48,122 nucleotides of DNA. Source: Bacteroidales bacterium. Lineage in GTDB: Bacteria; Bacteroidota; Bacteroidia; Bacteroidales; UBA932. Below are positions 7,774 through 16,236 of this stretch, in pieces; position 1 is the stretch's first letter, and each line of letters begins with the position of its first letter. Below the pieces are notes generated by a model. The model had not been told where the DNA came from. It made no database searches and saw only the letters and a program-made list of their open reading frames with translations. Made by a program: the position numbers and the translations under genes. The DNA lies in assembly GCA_017546605.1 (NCBI GenBank), contig JAFYSH010000020.1, positions 1-48,122 on the forward strand, written 5' to 3'.

Positions 7774-8448
7774 TTACTGCAGTTTAATCGGTCGAGAACG
7801 GAGGACATTTGCAGCATCTGATTCCAGAGGCGTTTTAAGGTCATAGCTTTGTGTCTCTGAATTGTATTTCAACACTATGAGGTCTGCATTTTTAGGCGAT
7901 TTCATGGCTTCGAACTCTTCTACAGTCAAGTGAAACCATCTCATTATAAAGAGACGGATGGCTAGTGAATGAGTTACCAGCACGCAGTTCTGCGGATAGT
8001 CAGGACGATTCATGTCACGATGGAGCGAACCGAGAAAATCATTGATTCGGTCATATACATCGGATGCAGCTTCTCCACCGGGGAAACGGTAATAGAAAGA
8101 ACCATATTCTTTTCTTTCACGCAATAGTTCTTTCAACTCATCGTGAGTGCGAAGGTAGCCCCATTCCTGTTCCCGGAGTCGGGGTTCTTCGCTATATATG
8201 AACTGACTTATTGGGAACGATCCAGCAATCTGCTCAAAAGTAGAACGTGTCCTCCAGAAGGGTGAAATATAGAAGTAAACAGACTCATCACCTACTAAAG
8301 TCTTTAGTTTTGCTCCAGCCTCACGAGCCTGTTCCATTCCTTTTTCCGTTAGTTCGATAGTATAATCCGGAACAGTTGCAAACTGCTCCAAATCTCTGTT
8401 GCCATGGCATTCTCCGTGGCGGATAAGTATGATTCTGTTTGCCGGCAT
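7774..8448 (-). CDS. Histidine phosphatase family protein
   Basis: 224 residues of the branch-1 histidine phosphatase/phosphoglycerate-mutase superfamily. Seen: RHGE at 10-13 with catalytic H11, the SPFWRTRST arginine cluster (R66/R68), an acidic E93 region, PGGEA near 126, and the second histidine in VTHSLAIR (H160). All core catalytic residues are present. The substrate cannot be read from the sequence; a small phosphoester is most likely. It is the second gene of a minus-strand pair, 16 bases after the metallopeptidase gene, and converges on the AAA+ gene with one base between stop codons and no terminator. Confidence 0.88.
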   Translation of the reverse strand: MPANRIILIRHGECHGNRDLEQFATVPDYTIELTEKGMEQAREAGAKLKTLVGDESVYFYISPFWRTRSTFEQIAGSFPISQFIYSEEPRLREQEWGYLRTHDELKELLRERKEYGSFYYRFPGGEAASDVYDRINDFLGSLHRDMNRPDYPQNCVLVTHSLAIRLFIMRWFHLTVEEFEAMKSPKNADLIVLKYNSETQSYDLKTPLESDAANVLRSRPIKLQ

Positions 8449-8464
8449 AATTCCCCGTAATTTA

Positions 8465-9388
8465 TTATCCTTTTATCAATCTTAAGCGACGCCAAGTAAT
8501 GCCGTCTTCTAATCTAAAATCTCTATCATATAGACGCTGTCCCCCGTATTCTTTAAGCTTTGTATAGAAACGAGAGTTATGATCGGTAGAAAATGTATGC
8601 ATGAGTTCATGAACACGAATGGCCTCGATACTTTCTTCCGGAAGATCAATACACCCCAATGCAAAAGTGACGTCGTGAGTCTTAATCGTAAAATATGCGT
8701 AAGATTTGGATAGGGTTGGACTGATCTTGCACCTTCCATATGGAACCCCTATCCTTTCTGATACCTCTTTAAGTTTCATAGGAAAGACATACTCAGCTCT
8801 CTTTCTAAGTAGTTCACGAATCTTATTCATTATTGTTTCCTGAATATATAGATAATTCAGGTCTGCATCGTATGGGAATATAATCATGCAATCGCGTCCA
8901 TTGATAATACTTTGAAAATCTTTAGAATTTCCTCTTTTTACCGAAAGACGGAATAAATCTGCATTCAGAGTATAGCCATCATAAAATCTGGTGTACCCGT
9001 CGCATGTCCAGTTCTTGTTTTCCTGGGCATTATGCGATTTTGCGATATTTATTCCTTCTATCAACGGTCTCGATTGACTAATATTGATTAATGTCCCATC
9101 TTCATTGAATCTTACGGACCATTCCTTGATTTTTGTACGTTTGACCTTGACCCAGCCAACAGGCTCGATATAGCGCGACAGCTCGTTTATATCGGGGATA
9201 TCTGACATTTCACCAATTACAAGGTCTTCTTCCACGCCCAATCCATATTCAAAGCACTTTCCAAGCATTAAAGCACAGTCAGAGTCATGTCCTCTGTTTA
9301 ATCCCATCTCGAAATGCTCGATTGCTCTTGCATACTCCTTTTCTTGAAAAAAGTGCATACCTTCTTTATAATCGCCTATAATGCTCAT
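8465..9388 (-). CDS. Sel1-like repeat plus YgjP-type metallopeptidase
   Basis: 307 residues. The first 55 or so form a TPR/Sel1-like helical pair (CALMLGKCFEYGLGV). The middle is unassigned. The C-terminal part is a YgjP/DUF45-like zinc peptidase domain with HELMH at 260-264 and a third ligand H270, matching the HExxH-x5-H spacing of that family. No signal peptide or membrane helix, so probably cytoplasmic. It leads a two-gene transcript with the histidine phosphatase from a perfect -7 box at 9415-9422. The fusion of Sel1-type repeats to this peptidase is unusual in my experience. Proteolysis is inferred from the motif only. Confidence 0.75.
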   Translation of the reverse strand: MSIIGDYKEGMHFFQEKEYARAIEHFEMGLNRGHDSDCALMLGKCFEYGLGVEEDLVIGEMSDIPDINELSRYIEPVGWVKVKRTKIKEWSVRFNEDGTLINISQSRPLIEGINIAKSHNAQENKNWTCDGYTRFYDGYTLNADLFRLSVKRGNSKDFQSIINGRDCMIIFPYDADLNYLYIQETIMNKIRELLRKRAEYVFPMKLKEVSERIGVPYGRCKISPTLSKSYAYFTIKTHDVTFALGCIDLPEESIEAIRVHELMHTFSTDHNSRFYTKLKEYGGQRLYDRDFRLEDGITWRRLRLIKG

Positions 9389-9414
9389 GCATGCAATGCT
9401 TTAGTGGTTTTCAT

Positions 9415-9422
9415 CAAATATA
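9415..9422 (-). promoter_or_regulatory. -7 box (TATATTTG) for the metallopeptidase operon
   Basis: Perfect TAnnTTTG on the minus strand. The start point would be about 9407, giving a leader near 20 bases before the ATG at 9388. Confidence 0.6.
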
Positions 9423-9716
9423 CTACATAATTAGAAAAAACTATGTATATCTGCATCATTAAATAAGCCGAAAGCTCCCGGCATCGGCATATCATTCCGT
9501 CAAACAAATCCGACGGCTGTCAAAGGCCATTACGGGGATATTGTATCCCGTTCGCTCTGACTTTTGAGGTCCGGCAGTTCTTTGACATATCGACAGCCAC
9601 ATCGGAAATGATCATTGTCAAACCTTTAATCATTTCTCTTCCTGTCTATAGACTTTCCCCGTTGGATAAATGCGGTCAGAAAAATTTTCTGTAAAAAGTG
9701 AAAAATAATTGAGTTT
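9423..9716. other. Gene-free stretch beside the tRNA
   Basis: No supported gene on either strand. Short inverted repeats are present: CCGTC/GACGG near 9497-9515, and a bulged hairpin around 9531-9552 (ACGGGGATA with TATCCCGT). The hexamer GTCAAA occurs three times. This could be the attachment or recombination-control region of the island; no integrase gene is in the window. Confidence 0.35.
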
Positions 9717-9736
9717 GTGTTCCCTCAGTGTTCCCT
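9717..9736. repeat. Tandem 9-bp direct repeats near the tRNA 3' end
   Basis: GTGTTCCCT occurs at 9717-9725 and again at 9728-9736, 11 bases apart, about one helical turn. The layout resembles recombinase arm or core sites. Placement just beyond the tRNA terminator fits an att region, as an inference. Confidence 0.4.
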
Positions 9737-9742
9737 AGAATC

Positions 9743-9774
9743 AAAAAAAGCACTCACGAAGTATCGTAAGTGCT
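9743..9774 (-). terminator. Rho-independent terminator of tRNA(CAU)
   Basis: An 11-bp stem (9749-9759 with 9764-9774, one G-U pair) with a 4-base loop and seven U residues at its 3' side on the minus strand, placed 7 bases after the tRNA. Confidence 0.85.
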
Positions 9775-9780
9775 CTTAAG

Positions 9781-9854
9781 TAGCGAGACCCGGGATTGAA
9801 CCGGGGACCTCATGATTATGAATCATGCGCTCTAACCAGCTGAGCTATCTCGCC
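9781..9854 (-). tRNA. tRNA-Met (CAU anticodon)
   Basis: 74 bases form a complete cloverleaf: acceptor GGCGAGA/TCTCGCT with a G-U first pair, D-stem GCTC/GAGC, anticodon stem CATGA/TCATG with loop TTCATAA, and T-stem CCCGG/CCGGG. The CCA end is not encoded. CAU reads Met, most likely elongator Met. The isoleucine tRNA with a modified CAU anticodon (tRNA-Ile2) cannot be excluded from sequence alone. The accessory region lies on its 3' side, the usual side for integration. Confidence 0.93.
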
Positions 9855-9874
9855 ATCATTTCCTTTTGGGACGG

Positions 9875-9905
9875 CAAAGATAGAAACAATTTTTCAATCC
9901 GCAAA
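9875..9905 (-). promoter_or_regulatory. Full promoter of tRNA(CAU)
   Basis: -33 TTTG at 9902-9905, 19-base spacer, -7 TATCTTTG at 9875-9882, all on the minus strand. Both boxes match the Bacteroidota consensus. Start about 9868, 14 bases before the mature tRNA. Confidence 0.8.
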
Positions 9906-9925
9906 AAAATGTTCGCTAAGTGACC

Positions 9926-9955
9926 AAAAGAAGCTGACCGTTGGGGTCAGCTTCT
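9926..9955 (-). terminator. Terminator of the acd-etf operon
   Basis: Perfect 11-bp stem, 9929-9939 with 9945-9955, 5-base loop, followed on the minus strand by TTTT. It lies about 50 bases after the dehydrogenase stop. Confidence 0.8.
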
Positions 9956-10004
9956 CTATAGGGTTGCACTGCCAGGCGGGTATCGCCGTCAGCGGCAGGA
10001 TGTG

Positions 10005-11705
10005 TTATGAGCGGAAATCTGCAACATCTTCTTCGTTGAAGTTTGCAATATAAGCGAAGCGTTCTGCGTTCCATGCTTCGGCTTTTGCGGTGAAGACGCG
10101 GGCCGAGCCAGCAAAGTCTTCGCATGCGGAAGCGTCGATGATCAACAGGTAAGACATGATGATGTGGGCAGCCATTTCAACCAGACGGCGAGCGTGGAAG
10201 TCCACATAGGCATTGTCTTTGCCAACGACCATGGCACATGCTTGTTCGTATTGTTCGGTCATTGCGATCAACCGTTTGCGCAAGCCTTCAAATTCCGGTT
10301 TGATTTCCATTTGTTCGTATTCACGAATTTGAGCGAGGTAAGCGCCCGTAGTCACGTAGCGGATGGCAGCTACCGTTTGCAATTGGGAGGTACCTTCGTA
10401 AATGGTGGTGATACGAGCGTCACGGTAGATGCGTTCAATGGGATATTCTTTCATGAAGCCAGAGCCACCGTGAATTTGCAATGAATCGTATGCATTTTGG
10501 TTGCAATATTCGCTGGACATCATCTTCAGTACCGGAGTGAACATATCGGCCAATTTCTGGTATTTCTTAGCGTCTTGGCGTTCTTCCGGAGTCAATTTGC
10601 GCTCTTCAGCCAGGAAGCCGTAAGCCTTGTACATGTCCACAAAGCGGGTAGTTTCATACAGAATGGCGCGAGATGCTTGCAATTTGGCTTTGATGACACC
10701 CAACATTTCGTACACTGCCGGGAATTCGATGATGGCTTTACCGAATTGGCGACGTTCTTGTGCGTATTTGTAGGCTTCGCGGTAAGCCGCTTCTGAAATA
10801 CCTACTGATTGGGCACCTACGCCTAAACGGGCACCGTTCATCAAGGACATCACGTATTTGATCAATCCCAGCTTGCGTTCGCCAATCAATTTGGCAGGTG
10901 CATTTTTGAACACCAATTCGCAGGTCGGAGAACCTTTGATACCAAGTTTGTTCTCAATGCGGCGAACAGTCACTCCTCCCCATTGTTGGTCATGAACGAA
11001 GTAGGAAAGACCACGACCGTCGCGGGTTCCTTCTTCAGAACGGGCCAAAACGAGTTTGATTTGTGCGTCACCGTTGGTGATGAAACGTTTTACACCGTTG
11101 AGCATCCACATGCCTTTTTCTTCGCTCCATTCAGCTTTGAGCATCACAGATTGGAGGTCGGAACCTGCATCCGGCTCAGTCAAGTCCATGGAGCAAGTTT
11201 CGCCGGCATTGATACGCGGCAAGAATTCTTGTTTGATTTCTTCGCTGGCAAACTCATGGATGGTTTCTGCACAGTCTTGGAGACCCCAGATATTGGCAAA
11301 ACCTGCATCTGCGCGTGCTACCAGTTCAGCAGACATTACGTACGGTACCATCGAGAAGTTCAATCCACCGTATTGGCGGGGAAGGCTCATTCCATATACA
11401 CCTGCTTGTGTCAAGGCTGCTTGGTTTTGAGCGGTTCCGGCTGCGTAAGTTACGCGACCATTTGCGCAGATAGGACCGTCGTGGTCCACTTGTTCTGCGT
11501 TGGCATTCAAGGTTTCTCCGCAGATTTCGCCCACCACTTCCATCACGCGTTCGTACGAGTCGATTGCGTCTGCCGCATCGGCAGGAGCATAATCGTACAA
11601 GTCTTTGTCTTTGAAGTCCAATTCTTTCAGTTCCACAATTTTCTTCATCAGGGGATGACGGAACTGGAAGCTCAAATCGGTATTGTCAGTATAAAAGTTT
11701 GCCAT
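10005..11705 (-). CDS. Acyl-CoA dehydrogenase, electron-transfer-flavoprotein linked
   Basis: FAD enzyme oxidising an acyl-CoA to the 2-enoyl-CoA (or running the reverse reduction in fermentation), passing electrons to EtfAB encoded just upstream. 566 residues. Family signatures are TEPDAGSD near 177-183, KRFITNGD near 206-213, ERRQFGK near 317-323, QIHGGSGF near 410, and the catalytic glutamate E437 in IYEGTSQLQ. The roughly 150-residue C-terminal extension is normal for the Bacteroidota form. Two bases separate it from the etfA stop, so the order is etfB-etfA-dehydrogenase in one transcript. Chain-length preference cannot be read; butyryl-CoA or a branched acyl-CoA is likely. Confidence 0.93.
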   Translation of the reverse strand: MANFYTDNTDLSFQFRHPLMKKIVELKELDFKDKDLYDYAPADAADAIDSYERVMEVVGEICGETLNANAEQVDHDGPICANGRVTYAAGTAQNQAALTQAGVYGMSLPRQYGGLNFSMVPYVMSAELVARADAGFANIWGLQDCAETIHEFASEEIKQEFLPRINAGETCSMDLTEPDAGSDLQSVMLKAEWSEEKGMWMLNGVKRFITNGDAQIKLVLARSEEGTRDGRGLSYFVHDQQWGGVTVRRIENKLGIKGSPTCELVFKNAPAKLIGERKLGLIKYVMSLMNGARLGVGAQSVGISEAAYREAYKYAQERRQFGKAIIEFPAVYEMLGVIKAKLQASRAILYETTRFVDMYKAYGFLAEERKLTPEERQDAKKYQKLADMFTPVLKMMSSEYCNQNAYDSLQIHGGSGFMKEYPIERIYRDARITTIYEGTSQLQTVAAIRYVTTGAYLAQIREYEQMEIKPEFEGLRKRLIAMTEQYEQACAMVVGKDNAYVDFHARRLVEMAAHIIMSYLLIIDASACEDFAGSARVFTAKAEAWNAERFAYIANFNEEDVADFRS

Positions 11706-11707
11706 AA

Positions 11708-12721
11708 TTATTTGCTGTTTTGTTTGTAAGACTTGATCATCTTGGGGATGATTTCGTTGAGGTCACCTACGATGGCATAGTCTGCAATCTTGTGGATCGG
11801 AGCTTCCGGATCGTTGTTGATGGAAATGATCATCGCAGATTGGTCCATACCGGCTGTGTGTTGGATTTGACCGGAGATACCGCAGGAAATGAACAATTTC
11901 GGACGAACAGTTACACCGGTTTGTCCGATTTGACGGGCGTGGTCGATGAAGCCGGCGTCAACAGCAGCGCGGGATGCTCCTACTTCACCACCCAATACTT
12001 TGGCCAGGTCAAAGAGCAATTGGAAGTTTTCTTTGCTTCCTACACCAAAACCACCGGCAACGATGATTTGTGCGCCTTTGATGTCAATCTTCTTTTCTTC
12101 AATATGTCTTTCAATGATTTCAACGGCCAGGTCGGTGTCTTTCAGGATGCTGTTAACTTCAATCGGTTTAACAGATCCGGCTACGGGCGTAGCCAACGCT
12201 TCTTTTTTCATCACCCCTTCGCGAACGGTTGCCATTTGAGGACGGCATTCCGGGTTTACGATGGTGGCAATGATGTTGCCCCCGAAAGCAGGACGGATTT
12301 GGTAAAGCAAGTTGGTGTATTCTTTGTCTTTGTCCTTGTGGTCTCCAATTTCCAGGCAAGTACAGTCGGCAGTCAGACCGCTGTGCAGAGCGCTGGATAC
12401 CCGGGGAGCCAGGTCGCGGCCCACCGAAGTGGCACCGAACAGGGCGATTTGCGGTTGTTCTTGACGGAACAAGGCAATGGTGATAGCTGCGTAGGGCAGT
12501 GTTCTGAAAAATTCCAACTTGGGATCGTCTGCCAAGTGAACGACTTTTGCTCCGTATTGGTACAATTCGTTTGCCAAGGATGCTACGTTGTGACCAATCA
12601 GGAGGGCTTCAATGTCGCAGGACAAGGCTGCTGCTAAATCACGGGCTTTGGTCATCAATTCCAAACTGACGTCGCAGAGTTTGCCGTTGTCAGTTTCGCA
12701 ATATACTATGATGTTATTCAT
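11708..12721 (-). CDS. etfA: Electron transfer flavoprotein, alpha subunit
   Basis: 337 residues, normal length. The N-terminal adenine-nucleotide-like fold contains FGATSVGRDLAPRV. The C-terminal FAD domain carries GASRAAVDAGF, QIGQTGVTVRP and LFISCGISGQIQH, the FAD-binding signature. With EtfB it accepts electrons from the acyl-CoA dehydrogenase encoded next downstream. Gaps are 19 bases to etfB and 2 to the dehydrogenase, so the three are co-transcribed. Whether this pair bifurcates electrons to ferredoxin cannot be decided from the sequence by eye. Confidence 0.95.
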   Translation of the reverse strand: MNNIIVYCETDNGKLCDVSLELMTKARDLAAALSCDIEALLIGHNVASLANELYQYGAKVVHLADDPKLEFFRTLPYAAITIALFRQEQPQIALFGATSVGRDLAPRVSSALHSGLTADCTCLEIGDHKDKDKEYTNLLYQIRPAFGGNIIATIVNPECRPQMATVREGVMKKEALATPVAGSVKPIEVNSILKDTDLAVEIIERHIEEKKIDIKGAQIIVAGGFGVGSKENFQLLFDLAKVLGGEVGASRAAVDAGFIDHARQIGQTGVTVRPKLFISCGISGQIQHTAGMDQSAMIISINNDPEAPIHKIADYAIVGDLNEIIPKMIKSYKQNSK

Positions 12722-12740
12722 GGTTCTTCAAGATTATAGG

Positions 12741-13619
12741 TTATCCGATGGTGTGGCTGGCGATCAGTTCTTGGATCAAGCCATTGATGTCTTCGTCCGA
12801 ACCTGAAAGAATTTTGGATTCTTTGGCTTGGAGAATGATGTTCTCAATCTTTTTAACTTTTGTCGGTGAACCGGCAAGACCGTAGCCGTTTTCTTCACCG
12901 CCGATTTCGGCATAACCCCATTCCGGGATGCGGAGGTATTCGCGTTGGTCCAATGCAACTGCGTAAGCATTGGATTCTGCTTGTTGGTCTTCGCTCAAGG
13001 TGCGAGCGTGTTTGTATTTCATCAATTGTTTCGCGTTCCGGGGACGGCAAGGTGCAGCAGAAGCCGTTACAGTTACCAATACCGGAAGGGGAGAAGCCAC
13101 CACTTCAACTCCGCGTTCCAAACGACGACGGATGGTGATGCGGTTGTTTTCCAAACCCAGTACTTCTTCTGCGTAAGTGATTTGGGGCAAGTTCAGTTTT
13201 TCTGCAACTTGGGGACCTACTTGAGCAGTGTCACCATCAATGGCTTGACGACCAGCAATGATCAAGTCAGGGTTGATTTTCTTGATGGCTTGAGCCAAGG
13301 CATACGAGGTAGCCAAGGTGTCCGCTCCTGCAAATTTTCGGTCGGTCAGGAGGATGCCACCGTCTGCTCCGCGAAACATACCTTCACGAATGATGTCCGC
13401 AGCGCGGCCAGGTCCCATGGTCAGCAATTGAATTTCTGTACCAGGAATCAGGTCTTTTATTCTAAGCGCTTGTTCCAGCGCATTCATATCTTCGGGATTG
13501 AAGATGGCGGGTAGGGCAGCGCGATTGACGGTTCCGTCTTCTTTCATCGCATCTTTACCTACGTTGCGAGTGTCCGGCACTTGTTTGGCCAGGACAACGA
13601 TTCTAAGTTTTTTATCCAT
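12741..13619 (-). CDS. etfB: Electron transfer flavoprotein, beta subunit
   Basis: 292 residues from the ATG at 13619 (MDKKLRIVVLAKQVPDT). A longer in-frame start exists at 13694, but it lies inside the promoter and adds a non-conserved extension, so I reject it. Seen: KQVPDT near the start, the IRxGxxxGAD-type segment, GRQAIDGDTAQVGPQ, and the C-terminal anchor segment. It is the first gene of the etfB-etfA-dehydrogenase operon, driven by the full promoter at 13694-13724 with a leader of about 68 bases. Confidence 0.95.
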   Translation of the reverse strand: MDKKLRIVVLAKQVPDTRNVGKDAMKEDGTVNRAALPAIFNPEDMNALEQALRIKDLIPGTEIQLLTMGPGRAADIIREGMFRGADGGILLTDRKFAGADTLATSYALAQAIKKINPDLIIAGRQAIDGDTAQVGPQVAEKLNLPQITYAEEVLGLENNRITIRRRLERGVEVVASPLPVLVTVTASAAPCRPRNAKQLMKYKHARTLSEDQQAESNAYAVALDQREYLRIPEWGYAEIGGEENGYGLAGSPTKVKKIENIILQAKESKILSGSDEDINGLIQELIASHTIG

Positions 13620-13693
13620 ATTGCACTGTTTTCTTATGGCTAATAGGTTAGGGCTTAGTACATTACAAACACTACTATCCATTTTAACAATCA

Positions 13694-13724
13694 CAAAAGT
13701 AAAAAAAAAGTGCTAAAAAACAAA
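13694..13724 (-). promoter_or_regulatory. Full promoter of the etfBA-dehydrogenase operon
   Basis: Minus strand: -33 TTTG at 13721-13724, 19-base spacer, -7 TACTTTTG at 13694-13701. The -33 box sits in the U-run side of the terminator of the upstream lipoprotein gene, so the two signals share bases. Confidence 0.8.
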
Positions 13725-13757
13725 AGAGGCGAAACTCGAATTCGAGTTTCGCCTCTT
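13716..13757 (-). terminator. Perfect-palindrome terminator
   Basis: A perfect 34-base palindrome at 13724-13757 (AAGAGGCGAAACTCGAA and its complement), followed on the minus strand by TTTTGTTTTTT. It ends the Fn3-like lipoprotein transcript 22 bases after the stop. Confidence 0.9.
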
Positions 13758-13779
13758 AACTCTGCGTTATTTTATCCGA

Positions 13780-16128
13780 TTAGCGAGCAAAACCTTTGCG
13801 GGTAATTGCTTGAATTTCGGGTTGCATCGGCGTCAATTCTTCTTGAGCGCCCAAGGTTTCCGGAGCTACGCAGTAGCGGCTGGGAGTCTCGTAAGAATTG
13901 AGGATGTCAATCAGTTCTTCAATGGGAGAAATGCTGCCTTTTCTCGGGGTTACTTTGGTACGGTCAACAACGCCCCAGAAGCCTTCTGCATCTCTTGCAA
14001 CCGTCAATACGGTGTAGGTGTAAGACCAATCGATTACATAGAAGCCGTAGGGGTTCTCTTCGATGCCGCCTTCCAATTCGAACCAGGGAACGTTAGACCA
14101 CAGCCATTCGTCCGGATATTCTTCTGTGCTGGTGATGTCGCCATCAGAGATGTAGTGATAGAGTTGAACTGCATCATTGTTTGCTTCAAAAGACATGGTC
14201 ATAACGCCACGACCTCTCACATCAGCGCCATCGAACAAGCCTTGAGCGGTTACGTCGTTGCCATCGAACACTTTGTGGAACTCGTTGGTCATTTCAGCGG
14301 TAGAGATTCTGAATTCAGGAGTTGTGAAGAAGCCTTCTTCCACAACGTGTCTTTCAGTGGTCAAACCTTGAACGGTTACCGGAATTGCAAATACGGTGTA
14401 AGAAGTCTTTTCCTCCAGTTCAGAAATGGTGCCATAAGTATCGCCATTGTAGCAGGTGTAGTTGATGTAGTCCGCCAAGCAGAAGCTGGGGTTCATCATA
14501 ATGAACTCATCAAAGCCCAATGCGATGCTTTCTTCGATCCATGCTTTGGTTTCTTCAATGTCCAATGTGCCATCCGGAACGGCTCCAAACAAGTAGTAGA
14601 TGGAGTTGTAGTTCGGGATTACTCGCAAGGTTACGTTGTGAGCATCCAGTTTTTCAACGACAAATTCGCAGTCAAAACTGTTTTCGTCAGCACCTGTCAA
14701 TGTTTTGAAGACGATCATATTCGGAGCAGAGGTGATACCACCGTCATAACCGAATGCGATGAAGTAGTAATCCAGACCCGGTACCAAGGTTTTTGAAGTA
14801 TAGTCGATGTTTCCAGAGTCAAGACCCATACCGGCGTTCAAGAAACCTGCCCATGAGTTAACATAGTCATTCATGATGGTTTCTGCAGTCCAGTCGGGAT
14901 CTTGGAGGGGTTGGCAAAGCCATACAAAGGTTGCAGTCGGATCAGAAGGGGTAATGATCAAGCGAGCAGAAGTTTCGGTGATGTTTTCGACGCGCATGTC
15001 AAAGGTCATACCGTTATCTTCGGTATTCGGAGTTTTGAATTCTTCGCGAACGATGGGTGAAATGAGTTTTGATTTTTCATTCAGACCCCAGCCGATTACG
15101 GTATATTCGGTGTTTGCCATCAAGGAGTTGAATTCACCGCTAACGTTACCTTGCATCAAATAGCCAGCAGCGCCCAGGAATTCGTAAACACTCATATCGT
15201 AGTATGCCGCATTTTCTGCAAAGTAGCCCATGTATGCATCGAATACTTCTTCATCGGTCAAGCCTTGGATGTTTTTGGTATAAACGGCTTGCAGGATGTA
15301 AGAGAGTGATTCATCGTTTACGGTAACATCGATCGGAACTGCGTTCGGGGTGGGAGTTCCCAATTCTACAGTGATGAGCAAAGGGTATTCCAATGCAGCA
15401 GTTTCGAATTCAGTTGTTGCAATTTCAGAGGTCATTGCGTTGTTTCCATCAAAACCGAAAGCCATTGCTACGTAAGCGGTTGAGGGAGTCAACTTGGTCA
15501 CGGTACCTTCTTGGTTGCCGGTGTAGATCAAGCCACTGTCCACCAAGCATTCGTAGATCGATTTGTTTTGAGCGCTAGCGATGGTTTCCCATTCTGCGAT
15601 GAAATCTTGGTATCTGAAACCTTCAGCTTCGCTAGCTTCAAGAATATTGAAGTAGTAAGGGGTTTCTTGTTCAGTTGCAGTTACCACGTACGATGCTTGG
15701 TCGTAGGTGATTTCACCCATGGTGATTTGCAATTGCAAAGTCATACCTTTTTCACCGGTGGTCATGCGGATGCTGTTAACAGCAGTCACGCCTTCAGAAG
15801 AACCAGTTGCAGCAGCAGCTACGATGTACTCAGTAGCAGCAGTCAAACCGGGAGCCGTAATGGTTTCCACTTTGTTTACGCTGATAGCGCTACCGTTTTT
15901 CAAAACATCTTCTGCTGAAGGGGTATTTTCAGTAGCAGGAACAACCAACCATGCAGCGGTAGTTGCATCCTTAGTTTCAATGGAGAAAGTCAAGCTGCTT
16001 CCGCTAACTTCTCCTGCAGTGATGGTCACTGTAGGGGTTACAGTTGTTTTTTCATTTTCCGGCTCGCAAGAGGTCAAACCCAAAACAAGGGCACAAGCAG
16101 CCAGAAGCATTAATTTTAAGTGTTTCAT
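13780..16128 (-). CDS. Large surface lipoprotein with Fn3-like repeats
   Basis: 782 residues from the ATG at 16128; an upstream in-frame ATG at 16197 precedes the promoter and is rejected. The N-terminus is a lipoprotein signal with lipobox LGLTSC, so it is lipid-anchored, probably at the outer membrane. The body is made of repeated beta modules. At least five carry a fibronectin-III-like strand: LTAATEYIVAAA, LTPSTAYVAMAF, LMANTEYTVIGW, LVPGLDYYFIAF and LEEKTSYTVFAI. No catalytic motif is seen. Such multi-Fn3 lipoproteins in Bacteroidota are mostly of unknown function; adhesion or substrate binding is a guess. Confidence 0.8.
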   Translation of the reverse strand: MKHLKLMLLAACALVLGLTSCEPENEKTTVTPTVTITAGEVSGSSLTFSIETKDATTAAWLVVPATENTPSAEDVLKNGSAISVNKVETITAPGLTAATEYIVAAAATGSSEGVTAVNSIRMTTGEKGMTLQLQITMGEITYDQASYVVTATEQETPYYFNILEASEAEGFRYQDFIAEWETIASAQNKSIYECLVDSGLIYTGNQEGTVTKLTPSTAYVAMAFGFDGNNAMTSEIATTEFETAALEYPLLITVELGTPTPNAVPIDVTVNDESLSYILQAVYTKNIQGLTDEEVFDAYMGYFAENAAYYDMSVYEFLGAAGYLMQGNVSGEFNSLMANTEYTVIGWGLNEKSKLISPIVREEFKTPNTEDNGMTFDMRVENITETSARLIITPSDPTATFVWLCQPLQDPDWTAETIMNDYVNSWAGFLNAGMGLDSGNIDYTSKTLVPGLDYYFIAFGYDGGITSAPNMIVFKTLTGADENSFDCEFVVEKLDAHNVTLRVIPNYNSIYYLFGAVPDGTLDIEETKAWIEESIALGFDEFIMMNPSFCLADYINYTCYNGDTYGTISELEEKTSYTVFAIPVTVQGLTTERHVVEEGFFTTPEFRISTAEMTNEFHKVFDGNDVTAQGLFDGADVRGRGVMTMSFEANNDAVQLYHYISDGDITSTEEYPDEWLWSNVPWFELEGGIEENPYGFYVIDWSYTYTVLTVARDAEGFWGVVDRTKVTPRKGSISPIEELIDILNSYETPSRYCVAPETLGAQEELTPMQPEIQAITRKGFAR

Positions 16129-16164
16129 TTGTTTATTATTAGTTGTTTGAATTAAATTCGGCTG

Positions 16165-16172
16165 CAAATATA
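16165..16172 (-). promoter_or_regulatory. -7 box (TATATTTG) of the Fn3-like lipoprotein
   Basis: Perfect TAnnTTTG on the minus strand, start about 16158, leader about 30 bases. A possible -33 (ATTG) lies 22 bases upstream. Confidence 0.6.
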
Positions 16173-16174
16173 TA

Positions 16175-16210
16175 AAAAAGTCGCACATTGATGACAATGA
16201 ACGACTTTTT
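16175..16210 (-). terminator. Terminator-like inverted repeat
   Basis: 9-bp repeat AAAAAGTCG at 16175-16183 with 16202-16210 and an 18-base loop, 27 bases after the small lipoprotein stop. It abuts the next gene's -7 box. Confidence 0.45.
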
Positions 16211-16236
16211 CTATCGACCCTTTTGGAGAGCGGGCT

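Noticed and set aside
11720..12637. Long open frames antisense to etfA, the Fn3-like lipoprotein (13810-14796) and hutU (27590-28735)
   Set aside because: They mirror the codon bias of the real genes, have no recognisable domain and no promoter.
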